Source: Azovibrio restrictus (GTDB taxonomy: Bacteria > Bacteroidota > Bacteroidia > Chitinophagales > Chitinophagaceae). Taken from it: 34,824 nucleotides of DNA. How positions within the stretch are numbered: position 1 is the stretch's first letter; each line of letters begins with the position of its first letter. Both the position numbers and the translations under genes were made by a program. The stretch covers positions 1 to 34,824 of the forward strand of contig JANLJF010000084.1 of NCBI GenBank assembly GCA_029255605.1, in the 5' to 3' direction. The notes beneath the pieces are model-generated. The model saw nothing but the letters and a program-made list of their open reading frames with translations. It was not told the origin of the DNA and made no database searches. Below are positions 15,092 to 23,403 of the stretch, in pieces.

Positions 15092-15844
15092 TCACTCAAA
15101 AAATTGTTGAACATATGGATCATCTGAGCCTATAAAAGACGCATAATTACCCTCTTTATAATTCTTTCCGTTTTGCAACAGAATAATTTTATCAGCGGTA
15201 GCCTTTACACATTTCATATCGTGAGAAATAATGATGGCGGCTGTATTATACTTCTGCCTGATATCCATGATAAGCGTGATAATTTCTTTCCCCGTCACCG
15301 GGTCTAGCCCTGCCGTTGGCTCATCATAAAGTATAATATCGGGTTTCAATATCATTGTACGGGCAAGAGCTATTCTTTTCATCATACCACCAGATAGTTC
15401 CGAAGGCATCATGTCTATTGTATGCGATAGCCCCACATTGTCCAGTACTTCTTCAATCCTTTGCCTGGCATCTTCTTCATTCAGGTCTATTGAATGACGA
15501 CGCATTGGAAACTCCAGGTTTTCACGCACGGTCATCGAATCATAAAGCGCATTACTCTGAAACAGGAAACCAATGCGAATGCGCATTTCATCCAACGCTT
15601 GATGATCGAGCGACAGAATATCCTTGCCAAATACCTCTATCTGACCGCTATCGGGAGCCAGCAACCCAATGATACACTTAATCAACACAGACTTGCCTGA
15701 GCCTGAACGACCTAATACAACAAGGTTTTCTTTTTTTCCTAAATCAAGGTCAAAACCATCCAACACTTTGTTTTCGCCAAAATATTTTTTCAGCCCACGT
15801 ATGGATATCACATTTTCATTTGGATATGTAAGTTGCTGTGCCAT
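15092..15844 (-). CDS. mlaF: ABC transporter ATP-binding protein, MlaF type
   Basis: 250 residues, a complete ABC ATPase: Walker A GRSGSGKS (45-52), Q-loop FLFQSNAL (93-100), signature LSGGM (150-154), Walker B ILYDE (171-175), D-loop GLDP and switch His208. YDSMTVRENLEFPMR and KRIALARTMILKPD are typical of MlaF/Ttg2A. It powers lipid transfer together with the adjacent permease and MCE protein. Its ATG overlaps the stop of mlaE in TAATG, which indicates translational coupling. Confidence 0.93.
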   Translation of the reverse strand: MAQQLTYPNENVISIRGLKKYFGENKVLDGFDLDLGKKENLVVLGRSGSGKSVLIKCIIGLLAPDSGQIEVFGKDILSLDHQALDEMRIRIGFLFQSNALYDSMTVRENLEFPMRRHSIDLNEEDARQRIEEVLDNVGLSHTIDMMPSELSGGMMKRIALARTMILKPDIILYDEPTAGLDPVTGKEIITLIMDIRQKYNTAAIIISHDMKCVKATADKIILLQNGKNYKEGNYASFIGSDDPYVQQFFE

Positions 15845-16614
15845 TAGTTGAATCCAAAAATGTCTGTTACCTGCACCACGATCAGGTCAATAATGAATAT
15901 GATAACAGATGAGAGTACTACTGCTGAATTAGCAGACCTACCCACCCCTTCAGTTCCTTTTTTAGAATGATACCCTTTGTAACAGCCTACCATGCCTACA
16001 GCAAAGCCAAATAAAAAAGTTTTAATGATTGCCGGCAATACATCGCTAAACTGCAACGTATTATATACTTGCGTTATGTAAAGATCCCAGCTTGTAACAG
16101 CCTTTATATTAACCCCCAGGTACCCGCCATATAAAGAGATGGCATCTGAAAGCACAACCAGAACCGGCAACATCAAAGTAGTAGCTGCTACGCGGGTTAC
16201 AACCAGATATTTATAAGGATTGGTACCCGAAACTTCCATGGCATCAATCTGTTCTGTTACTTTCATGGAGCCTAGTTCGGCGCCAATACCCGAACCTACT
16301 TTACCGGCAAAAATAAGTGCCGTAATCACCGGCCCTATTTCGCGCACTACAGACAGGCTTACAATATCAGGAAGCTTAGCCTCCACCCCGTACTCAAGCA
16401 TGGAGGGCCGTAGCTGCATTGTAAGTACCAACCCCATAATGAACCCAGTAAGAGCTATCAATGGCAAAGACTTATAGCCGATCTCATAACATTGCCGGCC
16501 AAACTCTTTCCACTCATAGCGCGGCCTGAATGCTTCATGAAAAAACCATGCAGTAAACCTGGAGATGGCACCTGCTTCGGAAAAAAACTGTTTGCTCGAT
16601 TTTGGCAGTTGCAT
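15844..16614 (-). CDS. mlaE: ABC transporter permease, MlaE family
   Basis: 256 residues with about five membrane segments and the MlaE signature region VREIGPVITALIFAGKVGSGIGAEL, followed by EQIDAMEVSG. It forms the inner-membrane channel of the Mla lipid transporter with MlaF and MlaD. It is the first gene of the three-gene operon. MlaB and MlaC homologues are not encoded here. The ATG at 16614 starts MQLPKSSKQFF, a short cytosolic lead-in. No box or strong -7 element was seen in the 75 bp upstream. Confidence 0.93.
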   Translation of the reverse strand: MQLPKSSKQFFSEAGAISRFTAWFFHEAFRPRYEWKEFGRQCYEIGYKSLPLIALTGFIMGLVLTMQLRPSMLEYGVEAKLPDIVSLSVVREIGPVITALIFAGKVGSGIGAELGSMKVTEQIDAMEVSGTNPYKYLVVTRVAATTLMLPVLVVLSDAISLYGGYLGVNIKAVTSWDLYITQVYNTLQFSDVLPAIIKTFLFGFAVGMVGCYKGYHSKKGTEGVGRSANSAVVLSSVIIFIIDLIVVQVTDIFGFN

Positions 16615-16689
16615 TATAAAAGTGGCATGTGTAGTTAATATTATTTATATCCGAATCACTGTAAGTTTTGATTGGTTGATGAAAGCCAT

Positions 16690-17238
16690 TCAATTTTGTG
16701 AATTTCCACCCATGTTGGCTTTTATATCCCGCATAAGTTCAAGTTGCAGGGTTTGCAATTCGAACAGGGTTTTCATTTGTTCGGTAATTAGCAAATCTAA
16801 TTTCTGATGCACATTTCTGATTTCAATTTCTGATTTAAGATTTATCATATAATCATTAACAGCACGCTGGCGATCTCTTTCCTCGCGCCTGTTCTGGCTC
16901 ATCATAATGATAGGTGCCTGCAGTGCCGCGAGCATTGATAATAAAAGGTTCAAAAGGATAAATGGATAAGGATCAAAAGGACGGGACAAGAGAAATACAT
17001 TGGCGCCTATCCACAAAACCATTATTGTAGCAAAACTTGCAATAAAACGCCAGCTACCTCCGAAGGAAGCAATACGGTCTGCAACCCGGCTACCAAGATC
17101 GGGATGCATATCTTCAAATTGAAGCAGTTTTTCAGAGATGAGCTTTTCTTCTTCAACCGCATCAATAACAATCTGGTTGAGTTTTTGAATATGTTCTGTT
17201 TCAGTAAGTAATAGTTCTTGAAACCGCGATTCAGTCAT
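16690..17238 (-). CDS. DUF1003 domain-containing membrane protein
   Basis: 182 residues. The charged N-terminal helix is followed by GSRVADRIASFGGSWRFI (about 49-66), two membrane helices (about 66-84 and 90-112), and QAPIIMMSQNRREERDRQRA, the DUF1003 hallmark. A C-terminal coiled region follows (about 120-175). Function unknown. It lies 75 bp upstream of mlaE on the same strand and could read into that operon. Its promoter has a perfect -7 element and a Crp/Fnr box at the standard spacing. Confidence 0.88.
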   Translation of the reverse strand: MTESRFQELLLTETEHIQKLNQIVIDAVEEEKLISEKLLQFEDMHPDLGSRVADRIASFGGSWRFIASFATIMVLWIGANVFLLSRPFDPYPFILLNLLLSMLAALQAPIIMMSQNRREERDRQRAVNDYMINLKSEIEIRNVHQKLDLLITEQMKTLFELQTLQLELMRDIKANMGGNSQN

Positions 17239-17260
17239 ATCTTAATTAAATAATAGTTAA

Positions 17261-17325
17261 CAAAACTATATTGGACGATACCACCCTGCAATGACCCGAA
17301 TCAGTAAGTATGGGAATACCTGTCA
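17261..17325 (-). promoter_or_regulatory. Crp/Fnr-box promoter of the DUF1003 gene
   Basis: Perfect -7 element TAGTTTTG on the - strand (17268 down to 17261). Box TGAC-CCGA-ATCA at 17292-17303, centre 29.5 bp away. A half-box GAAT-ACCT-GTCA lies 22 bp further at 17314-17325. Predicted start is near 17256, with a leader of about 18 nt. Confidence 0.68.
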
Positions 17326-17359
17326 ATTACCCGGCATTTTTTAGACGGCAGGGGTACGT

Positions 17360-17424
17360 TGACTGGTGTCAGATACCTATCTGATATACATCATCCGGAA
17401 AACACAAACACATCGTTATTTTTA
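17360..17424 (+). promoter_or_regulatory. Tandem Crp/Fnr-box promoter of the duplicated unknown gene
   Basis: Two perfect boxes, TGAC-TGGT-GTCA at 17360-17371 and TGAT-ATAC-ATCA at 17382-17393, with centres exactly 22 bp apart. TATTTTTA (17417-17424, one mismatch to TAnnTTTG) starts 29.5 bp from the proximal centre. Predicted start is near 17429, about 50 nt before the ATG. Confidence 0.68.
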
Positions 17425-17481
17425 TTAAAATAAACTATACTAAAACATAGCTATCCGAACATACAACAAAAAATCAACAGT

Positions 17482-17874
17482 ATGATTATTGAAATAAATA
17501 ACTCGAGGACCATAGGAGATATCCAAAAAGAGTTTTCTGATAAATTCCCCTTTTTGAAGATTGAATTCTTCAATTTCCCTCACAATCGGGAAGAACCATC
17601 AAATGACACACCATGCCGGCCAGAACAATTGCTAGGAGAAATTCGCCAGCAGCAAGCCAATGGTATTATCACCATTGACCCGGCAAGCGAAACGGGTGCT
17701 ATAGAAAAAGAATTTGAACGACGCTTTGCCTTAAACGTACAAATATACCGGCGGCAAATGGACCAATGGATACAAACGGCGGGAACAGATATACTAACAC
17801 TAAGCGAGCAGAACCAGATAGCCCGCGATTCAGCTACTTTTTATAACCCTAACCATCAGTTTCACAACAAGTAA
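17482..17874 (+). CDS. Conserved hypothetical protein with internal duplication
   Basis: 130 residues, no signal peptide or membrane segment. Two related units are visible. Residues 8-30 read SRTIGDIQKEFSDKFPFLKIEFF and residues 73-95 read ASETGAIEKEFERRFALNVQIYR. Both have the pattern small-T-x2-hydrophobic-x-KEF-x4-F-x-L-x-hydrophobic-x-hydrophobic. The second is followed by WIQTAGTDILTLSEQNQIA. I have a recollection of similar proteins of unknown function in Bacteroidota stress-gene neighbourhoods. An SDR oxidoreductase follows after 40 bp on the same strand and may be cotranscribed. Confidence 0.7.
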   Translation: MIIEINNSRTIGDIQKEFSDKFPFLKIEFFNFPHNREEPSNDTPCRPEQLLGEIRQQQANGIITIDPASETGAIEKEFERRFALNVQIYRRQMDQWIQTAGTDILTLSEQNQIARDSATFYNPNHQFHNK

Positions 17875-17914
17875 TAACATTCACTTGTTATACCTGCTGT
17901 TTTGATTAAACAAT

Positions 17915-18697
17915 ATGAGCAACCTGAACATTAAATTGGCCGTAATAACCGGGGCATGCGGTGGCATAGGTGCAGCCTATGCACGACAACTGGCAGATAG
18001 CGGATATAACCTTTTACTGATAGACAGGAATTCAACTCAGCTTGCCGAACTTGCCCATTCTCTCAACATTACCTATGGCATTTCACCCAAAACAATAGTA
18101 GCTAACTTTTGTGATGCAGATGCTGTAGATGCATTAGCTATTTCCCTGGCCAAGCTTGAACATATTACTATGTTCATAAACACGGCAGGCTTTAGTGAGA
18201 ATACATTATTCGAAGATGAAAAAATGGATTTCATCATGACTATGATAGATGTTCACATCATAGCTATGATAAAATTGACGCACGCTGTTTTGCCCGGTAT
18301 GTTAAAACAAAAAAGCGGAGCAATAATTACGGTGTCATCATTAGGTGCATTTCTTCCGGCACCCAAAAGCAGCGTCTATTCCGCAACAAAAGCATTCATC
18401 AACAATTTTATGACATCACTCCACACCGAGGTATCGGGTAAAGGTATTCAGGTGCAAGCCTTGTGCCCGGGGTTAACACATACAAACTTCCATAAGACTA
18501 AAAACAATCGACGCTTTTCAAAGCACTTCTTCATTAATCCCTGGATGCAACCGGAAGATGTAGTTAAAATATCACTGAAAAAACTTAGTAGCAAGAGGGT
18601 TATTTGCATACCGGGATTTGTAAACAAGCTTATACGAAAGGCTGCCACCATCGTACCTCGGAAGTTGTATTATCAAATTGCCACGAAACTGGCGTAA
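17915..18697 (+). CDS. SDR family NAD(P)-dependent oxidoreductase
   Basis: 260 residues, classical short-chain dehydrogenase: TGACGGIG nucleotide loop (12-19), NTAGF in place of NNAG (89-93), catalytic Ser in VSSLG (about 141-142), and Tyr155/Lys159 in YSATK. The C-terminal basic segment, with KLIRKAATIVPRK, resembles DltE-like and other membrane-associated SDRs. Substrate unknown. Follows the duplicated unknown gene by 40 bp and probably shares its Crp/Fnr-box promoter. Confidence 0.88.
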   Translation: MSNLNIKLAVITGACGGIGAAYARQLADSGYNLLLIDRNSTQLAELAHSLNITYGISPKTIVANFCDADAVDALAISLAKLEHITMFINTAGFSENTLFEDEKMDFIMTMIDVHIIAMIKLTHAVLPGMLKQKSGAIITVSSLGAFLPAPKSSVYSATKAFINNFMTSLHTEVSGKGIQVQALCPGLTHTNFHKTKNNRRFSKHFFINPWMQPEDVVKISLKKLSSKRVICIPGFVNKLIRKAATIVPRKLYYQIATKLA

Positions 18698-18759
18698 ACT
18701 CAATTGTTGCCATTAACCAGGTCATCATCAATCCTAACAAAAGCTAAAACGAAACAATT

Positions 18760-19071
18760 ATGAATACAATGGACCTTTTTCAGAAAGAAGCACCCGAAAT
18801 AGCAAAGGCATTTAATGGGTTAATAGAATCGATTGTGGAAAGCAAAGGGATAGATGCCAAAACAAAGCAACTTATTTATATTGCTTTGAAAGCGGCCCAG
18901 GGAGATGACACGACTATTAAATTTCATGTTCCTATGGCTAAACAGTTGGGGGCAACAAAGGAAGAAGTGAAAGATGCTATTCTGATGACCTTAACAGTAA
19001 GCGGGATTAAAGGCGTAGCTACATGCCTGCCCGGTGCTATGAGTATATTTGACACTGCCGTGCAAGAATAG
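18760..19071 (+). CDS. Carboxymuconolactone decarboxylase (CMD/AhpD-fold) family protein lacking the CxxC pair
   Basis: 103 residues with the CMD helical pattern: KQLIYIALKAAQGDDTTIKF, then HVPMAKQLGATKEEVKDAI and TLTVSGIKGVATCL. In AhpD-type members the segment before the conserved His carries C-x-x-C; here it reads GDDTTIKFH, so peroxidase or disulfide chemistry by that pair is absent. The only Cys is near the C-terminus (ATCLPG). Likely a small oligomeric helical protein of unknown reaction. Sixty-two bp after the SDR gene; possibly the end of the same transcript. Confidence 0.82.
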   Translation: MNTMDLFQKEAPEIAKAFNGLIESIVESKGIDAKTKQLIYIALKAAQGDDTTIKFHVPMAKQLGATKEEVKDAILMTLTVSGIKGVATCLPGAMSIFDTAVQE

Positions 19072-19134
19072 TTATAAAGTACAGCAACAGGAACAAGATC
19101 AGGTCATTTCTGGCTTAGATCAGAGCCGATATTA

Positions 19135-19485
19135 CTAACCATTCCTGACATACTGAAATATCATAAGAATAAGCCCAACAACAAAGAGCAATGTGAAAAT
19201 GAGTTTGTTATACCTTGCTAACCAGTTGGGCAGAAAGATGTCAAAATTGTCTTTCCGGGAATCTGAATACTGCCGGGCAATCCCAGTGAGAGGGCATTTA
19301 TTGTGGAATGCCATTAGCACAATCCCTTCTATTACAATAGCAAACGCCGCTATCCAGGAATACGGGGTGAGCCTGCCACTGAATCCACTCCAAACCACAT
19401 AAAAAACTGCAGAACTTAAAATTACCCATATTACTGTGTGTATCAATTTGATCAAAAAAAGTACTCTTGTTTCTTTGCCTCTCAT
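19135..19485 (-). CDS. Small membrane protein, possibly DUF2784-like
   Basis: 116 residues with three hydrophobic helices (about 8-33, 40-60 and 93-112). Between helices 2 and 3 lies NKCPLTGIARQYSD, whose CPLT motif recalls DUF2784, but the match is weak and I leave it open. It starts 11 bp after the end of the next small membrane protein gene, so the two form an operon. No function is inferred. Confidence 0.65.
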   Translation of the reverse strand: MRGKETRVLFLIKLIHTVIWVILSSAVFYVVWSGFSGRLTPYSWIAAFAIVIEGIVLMAFHNKCPLTGIARQYSDSRKDNFDIFLPNWLARYNKLIFTLLFVVGLILMIFQYVRNG

Positions 19486-19496
19486 CTATCCCGCCA

Positions 19497-19688
19497 CTAC
19501 ATTTTAAGATATTCGAGCACCTTGTAAACAAGGAAGGCGGGCCATACAAACGCTTTTAAGACGCCAAGCAAACCATCTCCGAAGCTTGAGGCATGCTGAA
19601 GAAAATATATAAGGGCACCAATAAAGCCCAACCCGTACATGGCAGATGACTGTACCATAGTTTTTGTTTTATATTGTTTCTTTTCCAT
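19497..19688 (-). CDS. Small membrane protein
   Basis: 63 residues from the ATG at 19688 (MEKKQYKT); another ATG at 19700 is in frame and cannot be excluded. After a basic N-terminus it has two hydrophobic stretches, YGLGFIGALIYFLQHA and GLLGVLKAFVWPAFLVYKVL. The sequence has the look of a short conserved Bacteroidota protein family, without a known role. First gene of a two-gene unit with the 116-residue membrane protein. The upstream terminator isolates it from the L,D-transpeptidase. Confidence 0.65.
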   Translation of the reverse strand: MEKKQYKTKTMVQSSAMYGLGFIGALIYFLQHASSFGDGLLGVLKAFVWPAFLVYKVLEYLKM

Positions 19689-19735
19689 CTTTCGATACAT
19701 TATTTAAAGATACCATACCAAAAACAAACAAAACC

Positions 19736-19769
19736 TAACCTGCATCATTTTACTACATGATGCAGGTTA
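19736..19769 (-). terminator. Rho-independent terminator after the L,D-transpeptidase gene
   Basis: Perfect 13-bp stem, arms 19736-19748 and 19757-19769, with an 8-nt loop. On the - strand it is followed by a T-rich run (GGTTTTGTTTGTTTTTGG). It begins 26 bp past the stop codon at 19796. Confidence 0.85.
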
Positions 19770-19795
19770 ATCATAACGGTAATAATCGATGAGCG

Positions 19796-21061
19796 TTAGT
19801 TTACAAGGCTGTAAATATCCTTGCAATACACTATCCCCCCTACTTCATCTGCCCAGGCAGTCATATACAATACAAAAACAGGCATCTGCTCTTCAAGCTT
19901 ATACACAACAGGTTCCTGGTTGCGAACGCAGGCTTGCAGAAAAGCACTGTCTATTTTATTGGGAACCAAATAATTTGCGAGTTGAACCGGTTTTTCAATC
20001 CGAATACAACCATGGCTTAGGTACCTGTTTTGCGAGGTAAAGGCCCCTTTCAGGTTAGTATCGTGCATATAAACGCTGTATGGAGAAGTTAGATTGAATT
20101 TTATAACACCTAAAGCATTGTCACAACCTGTAGATTGCCGAAATTGATAAGGGAAATTATACTTGTTGTATTGTTTCCAATTTATAGAGGAAGGCGCTAC
20201 AATTCTGCCGCGAGAATCTAACACTTGCAAATTCATATAAGCAAGAGCAGCCGGCCTGCGTTTGAACACCGGTAACAACTCGTTTACTGCAATGCTTCTT
20301 GGCACATGCCAATATGGGTACAGAATTGCCTCATTGCAATAAGCTGCAAACCGTGGTGTTTTCGTTGATGGTTTGCCCGCCACAATCTTCATATTGAGTA
20401 CTACATCGTTCTTTTCATAGTAGTTCAATGTTGCAGAAGGAATATTTACTACCACACATTTTTGAAACTGAAAATGCGATATCCATCTAAGACAATTCAT
20501 ACTGTTCTTCAGCCGGCTAATATTTAGTGCATTATTACTTGATATTGCTGCCCTGAGTTCATTTTTCAACAAGTTAAATGGCTGTATTGCAGGTTGCAAA
20601 GAACCTACCAATCTTTCAAGGTCATTTCTGGTTTTAATCTCTGCTATTTTTCGGAGCAGATGATCATAGCTTAACTCAGGCATGCCATTATAACTGATAA
20701 TGTTGCCAATACCCGTTCCCTCGTAAATGTCTTTGCAGTAATATATAATTGCGCTTGTGTATAGCTCTTGCCATGTCGAGTCGGGGTAGCCTTTCAATTG
20801 AAGAGGGAAAAGTCTATCGTAATGGTAATCTTCTTTATTCAACCCTTCATAAGCACACGAATCCAGCAATTGCTTAAATAACTGATATATCGCTGTATCT
20901 CCCCTTCCATCTCGCAACCCAAGGGGCATACCACCCAATTTATAATACTGTTTTACCAATTCAGATTTGGATGCCTGCAAATCATCAGAAGCGGCAAGCA
21001 CATTTAGTCTTGTTGCGAACAAGACAGCTATAATCATTAAACATCTAATAATAATGCTCAT
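19796..21061 (-). CDS. L,D-transpeptidase (YcbB/YkuD family)
   Basis: 421 residues from the ATG at 21061; the open frame upstream reaches a TTG at 21109. The N-terminal signal peptide (about 1-24, ending LNVLA) points to the periplasm. The catalytic YkuD domain near the C-terminus has FRQSTGCDNALGVIKF, YMHDTN and SHGCIRI with the nucleophile Cys at about 352. It makes 3-3 peptidoglycan cross-links or attaches proteins to peptidoglycan. The long N-terminal region and overall length match the YcbB type, with a scaffold ahead of the catalytic domain. Single gene with its own terminator. Confidence 0.9.
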   Translation of the reverse strand: MSIIIRCLMIIAVLFATRLNVLAASDDLQASKSELVKQYYKLGGMPLGLRDGRGDTAIYQLFKQLLDSCAYEGLNKEDYHYDRLFPLQLKGYPDSTWQELYTSAIIYYCKDIYEGTGIGNIISYNGMPELSYDHLLRKIAEIKTRNDLERLVGSLQPAIQPFNLLKNELRAAISSNNALNISRLKNSMNCLRWISHFQFQKCVVVNIPSATLNYYEKNDVVLNMKIVAGKPSTKTPRFAAYCNEAILYPYWHVPRSIAVNELLPVFKRRPAALAYMNLQVLDSRGRIVAPSSINWKQYNKYNFPYQFRQSTGCDNALGVIKFNLTSPYSVYMHDTNLKGAFTSQNRYLSHGCIRIEKPVQLANYLVPNKIDSAFLQACVRNQEPVVYKLEEQMPVFVLYMTAWADEVGGIVYCKDIYSLVN

Positions 21062-21147
21062 CGATTTAAAAAGAAAAATGATTTTTAACACCGTAATAAA
21101 AACTGTCAAACTGAGATTTTACGTTTGACGGCTGATATAGACGGTGC

Positions 21148-21561
21148 CTAATGTTGTAATTTGATTCCGACCAGTTTTATTATGTCTTCAAGCGTTGTAT
21201 TGTCCCGTACCTCCACTCTTATGCCGGCGCCTTCAGCGTACACTTTTGCATTCAATATCATTTGCTTAATGGGTTGCGAAATGTGGCTACTAAGCGCATC
21301 CACCATGGCTTTTTTACCAAGTACCATAGAGGCTTTAAAGTATCCGTTGCAAGGCATAAAATAGACGACTACCCTTTTACTGTCTTTTACCCTATAGTTC
21401 CAGCCAAATTTAGAATAGTTCCATTCTTCATATGCTTGAGGGCAATGATCGAATATATACTTTACTAATTCAGACCAAAGCACTTGGGTAGTCCCAAGTG
21501 CTGTCTCCAGGTCTTTGGTGCACGGAGCTTGCGCTTTGTCTGTAAATATGCTCTGATCCAT
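21148..21561 (-). CDS. DUF3788 family protein
   Basis: 137 residues, soluble. Matches DUF3788 by pattern: LWSELVKYIFDHCPQAYEEW, then YSKFGWNYRVKDSKRVVVYF, then KASMVLGKKAMVDAL. The fold resembles the YdhG/DUF1801 alpha/beta group; no activity is known. It starts 22 bp after the ELWxxDGT gene ends, on the same strand, so it may be carried on that transcript. Confidence 0.85.
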   Translation of the reverse strand: MDQSIFTDKAQAPCTKDLETALGTTQVLWSELVKYIFDHCPQAYEEWNYSKFGWNYRVKDSKRVVVYFMPCNGYFKASMVLGKKAMVDALSSHISQPIKQMILNAKVYAEGAGIRVEVRDNTTLEDIIKLVGIKLQH

Positions 21562-21583
21562 AATAATACTAAGCTATTGATGC

Positions 21584-23215
21584 CTATTCTATTGCTAATC
21601 GTCTTGTCATTTCAATATCCCCGGTTGAAATTTTAACTATGTACACACCTTTGGGCACATTATCAACTCGTATGACAGTTTCGTTTTGGCCGTTAAGTAT
21701 TTCTGATTTGATCACTTGTCCGATTAAATTGTAAATATTCAGAACAGTACCTTCGGGGAAATAAGCCTTTTCATTTCTTATTGTAAAACTATTGTTGCAG
21801 GGATTGGGGTAAATCGAGCAATCGGCCCACAACTGTGTTTGAGAAATATGGTTATACAATATGGTATCTTTAAGTGACCACAACTCATTACCAATATTGT
21901 TATAGTTGGCCTGATAATATAAGCTGTTATTATATTCCACCAAAGGTGAAAAACTCGCTAATGGGTCTGTTTTGGTAGCAGAAAGCGGCATAATACTATT
22001 TGTTACGATGGCTGTACCATTTGACACATATACTTGTCTATCGGCAGTAGCTTTATTTGCAGTAAATACAAGGCGATTACCATAAACTCTCAGATTTCTC
22101 GGGTCAGATGAACCACCAATAAACATGTCTGACACCAGATGTGTGCCTACAGCAGTGCCATCTGTTGCCCACAGTTCATAACCTTCTGTTGAGGTTAATG
22201 CATTGAAATATAGTTTATCATTGTATACACAGAAGTATTTAGGATAACTATCGCCTGAATTGTTAATATCGCTGACCATATATGTGCCAGCCGCAGTACC
22301 GTCACTTACAAACAGTTCAATACCATACACCGGATCATTACCCGCCAGGTACACTTTATTGTGATAAGCAACCAGACCGGCACCTGTAAAACCCGGCGCT
22401 GAGAGCGGGTTAATATCTTTTACCATCTGCGTGCCGGCTGTTGTACCATCTGTAATCCATAGCTCCTGGCCATTCAACATAGGGTCAGAATCAGCCGTAA
22501 AAAACAGTTTCCCGTTACACTCTGTGAATGCACCCGGATTTGAACTATTGGCACCCGGATTAATATCTTTTAGCATTTGCGTACCTGATACCGTACCATC
22601 CGTTACCCACAATTCAGTACCGTTAGCCCCGTCTTCTGCTGCAAAATATATTCTACCACCATATAGATGGAAAGCTGCGGGATTGGAACTATTGTTGCCG
22701 GGGTTAATATCCTTAACCATTCTTGTGCCGATATCAGTACCATTTGTTATCCATAATTCATAGCCATTTGCGGGCGTATATGCTCTGAATATTACATTTT
22801 CATAATACGCCGTAAGCAATTGAGGATTGCCGCTTGCGCTGCCAGGTACTATATCTTTTATCATCTTGGTTCCCACTGCTGTACCATCTGTCCACCAAAT
22901 TTCAACGCCGTCACTGCCATTATCTGCTGAGAAAAAAAGTTTTTTGTTGTTGCCCACAAGATATTGGGGATACGAACTGCCAGACGGATTGATGTCCTTT
23001 ACCATGGCTGTGCCGCCAAGCCAACCATTACTTATCCAAAGTTCCTCCCCGGCTGTTGCATCTTCGGCAGAAAAGTACAAGTTACCATTCGACACTGTAA
23101 TAGATGCGGGATTTGATGAACCTGAAAAGTTCAGGTCGAAGCCGGTAAAAGAATATTGCGCATTTACGGCTAATGCATCAATAAGCAAACACATAAAAAA
23201 TAAGGTTTGTTTCAT
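21584..23215 (-). CDS. ELWxxDGT repeat protein with T9SS type A sorting domain
   Basis: 543 residues. Signal peptide (1-19, ending VNAQ). About seven clear and one or two degenerate ELWxxDGT repeats of roughly 50 residues each, such as GYELWITNGTDIGTRMVKDI and GTELWVTDGTVSGTQMLKDI, spread over about 55-440 and probably forming a beta-propeller. The C-terminal 75 residues are a Por-type sorting domain (YPNPCNNSFTI, VLNIYNLIGQVI, KGVYIVKI), so it is exported through the outer membrane by the type IX system and is either released or surface-bound. Ligand unknown. Its promoter carries a Crp/Fnr box, making it the one clearly exported T9SS protein of the suspected regulon. Confidence 0.92.
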   Translation of the reverse strand: MKQTLFFMCLLIDALAVNAQYSFTGFDLNFSGSSNPASITVSNGNLYFSAEDATAGEELWISNGWLGGTAMVKDINPSGSSYPQYLVGNNKKLFFSADNGSDGVEIWWTDGTAVGTKMIKDIVPGSASGNPQLLTAYYENVIFRAYTPANGYELWITNGTDIGTRMVKDINPGNNSSNPAAFHLYGGRIYFAAEDGANGTELWVTDGTVSGTQMLKDINPGANSSNPGAFTECNGKLFFTADSDPMLNGQELWITDGTTAGTQMVKDINPLSAPGFTGAGLVAYHNKVYLAGNDPVYGIELFVSDGTAAGTYMVSDINNSGDSYPKYFCVYNDKLYFNALTSTEGYELWATDGTAVGTHLVSDMFIGGSSDPRNLRVYGNRLVFTANKATADRQVYVSNGTAIVTNSIMPLSATKTDPLASFSPLVEYNNSLYYQANYNNIGNELWSLKDTILYNHISQTQLWADCSIYPNPCNNSFTIRNEKAYFPEGTVLNIYNLIGQVIKSEILNGQNETVIRVDNVPKGVYIVKISTGDIEMTRRLAIE

Positions 23216-23234
23216 AGTCTATCTATTTAGGCAA

Positions 23235-23299
23235 CTAAATTAAATGCCTGCGCTACATAGAAATATATTCAATATCATTAATCTATATGACTGGTATCA
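23235..23299 (-). promoter_or_regulatory. Crp/Fnr-box promoter of the ELWxxDGT gene
   Basis: Perfect box TGAC-TGGT-ATCA at 23288-23299. Twenty-two bp nearer the gene, a half-box at 23266-23277 reads TGAT-ATTG-AATA on the - strand. The half-box centre is 29.5 bp from the T of TAATTTAG (23242 down to 23235), a -7 candidate with one mismatch. Confidence 0.55.
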
Positions 23300-23403
23300 T
23301 ATCATAGCTAAGATATATTGAAGGCCGGGGCGAAGGAAGTGTTTACCGCTGTTATGTTAACCTTTGCCTCCTGACTATTAACATTTCAAAAACATTTTTA
23401 TTT

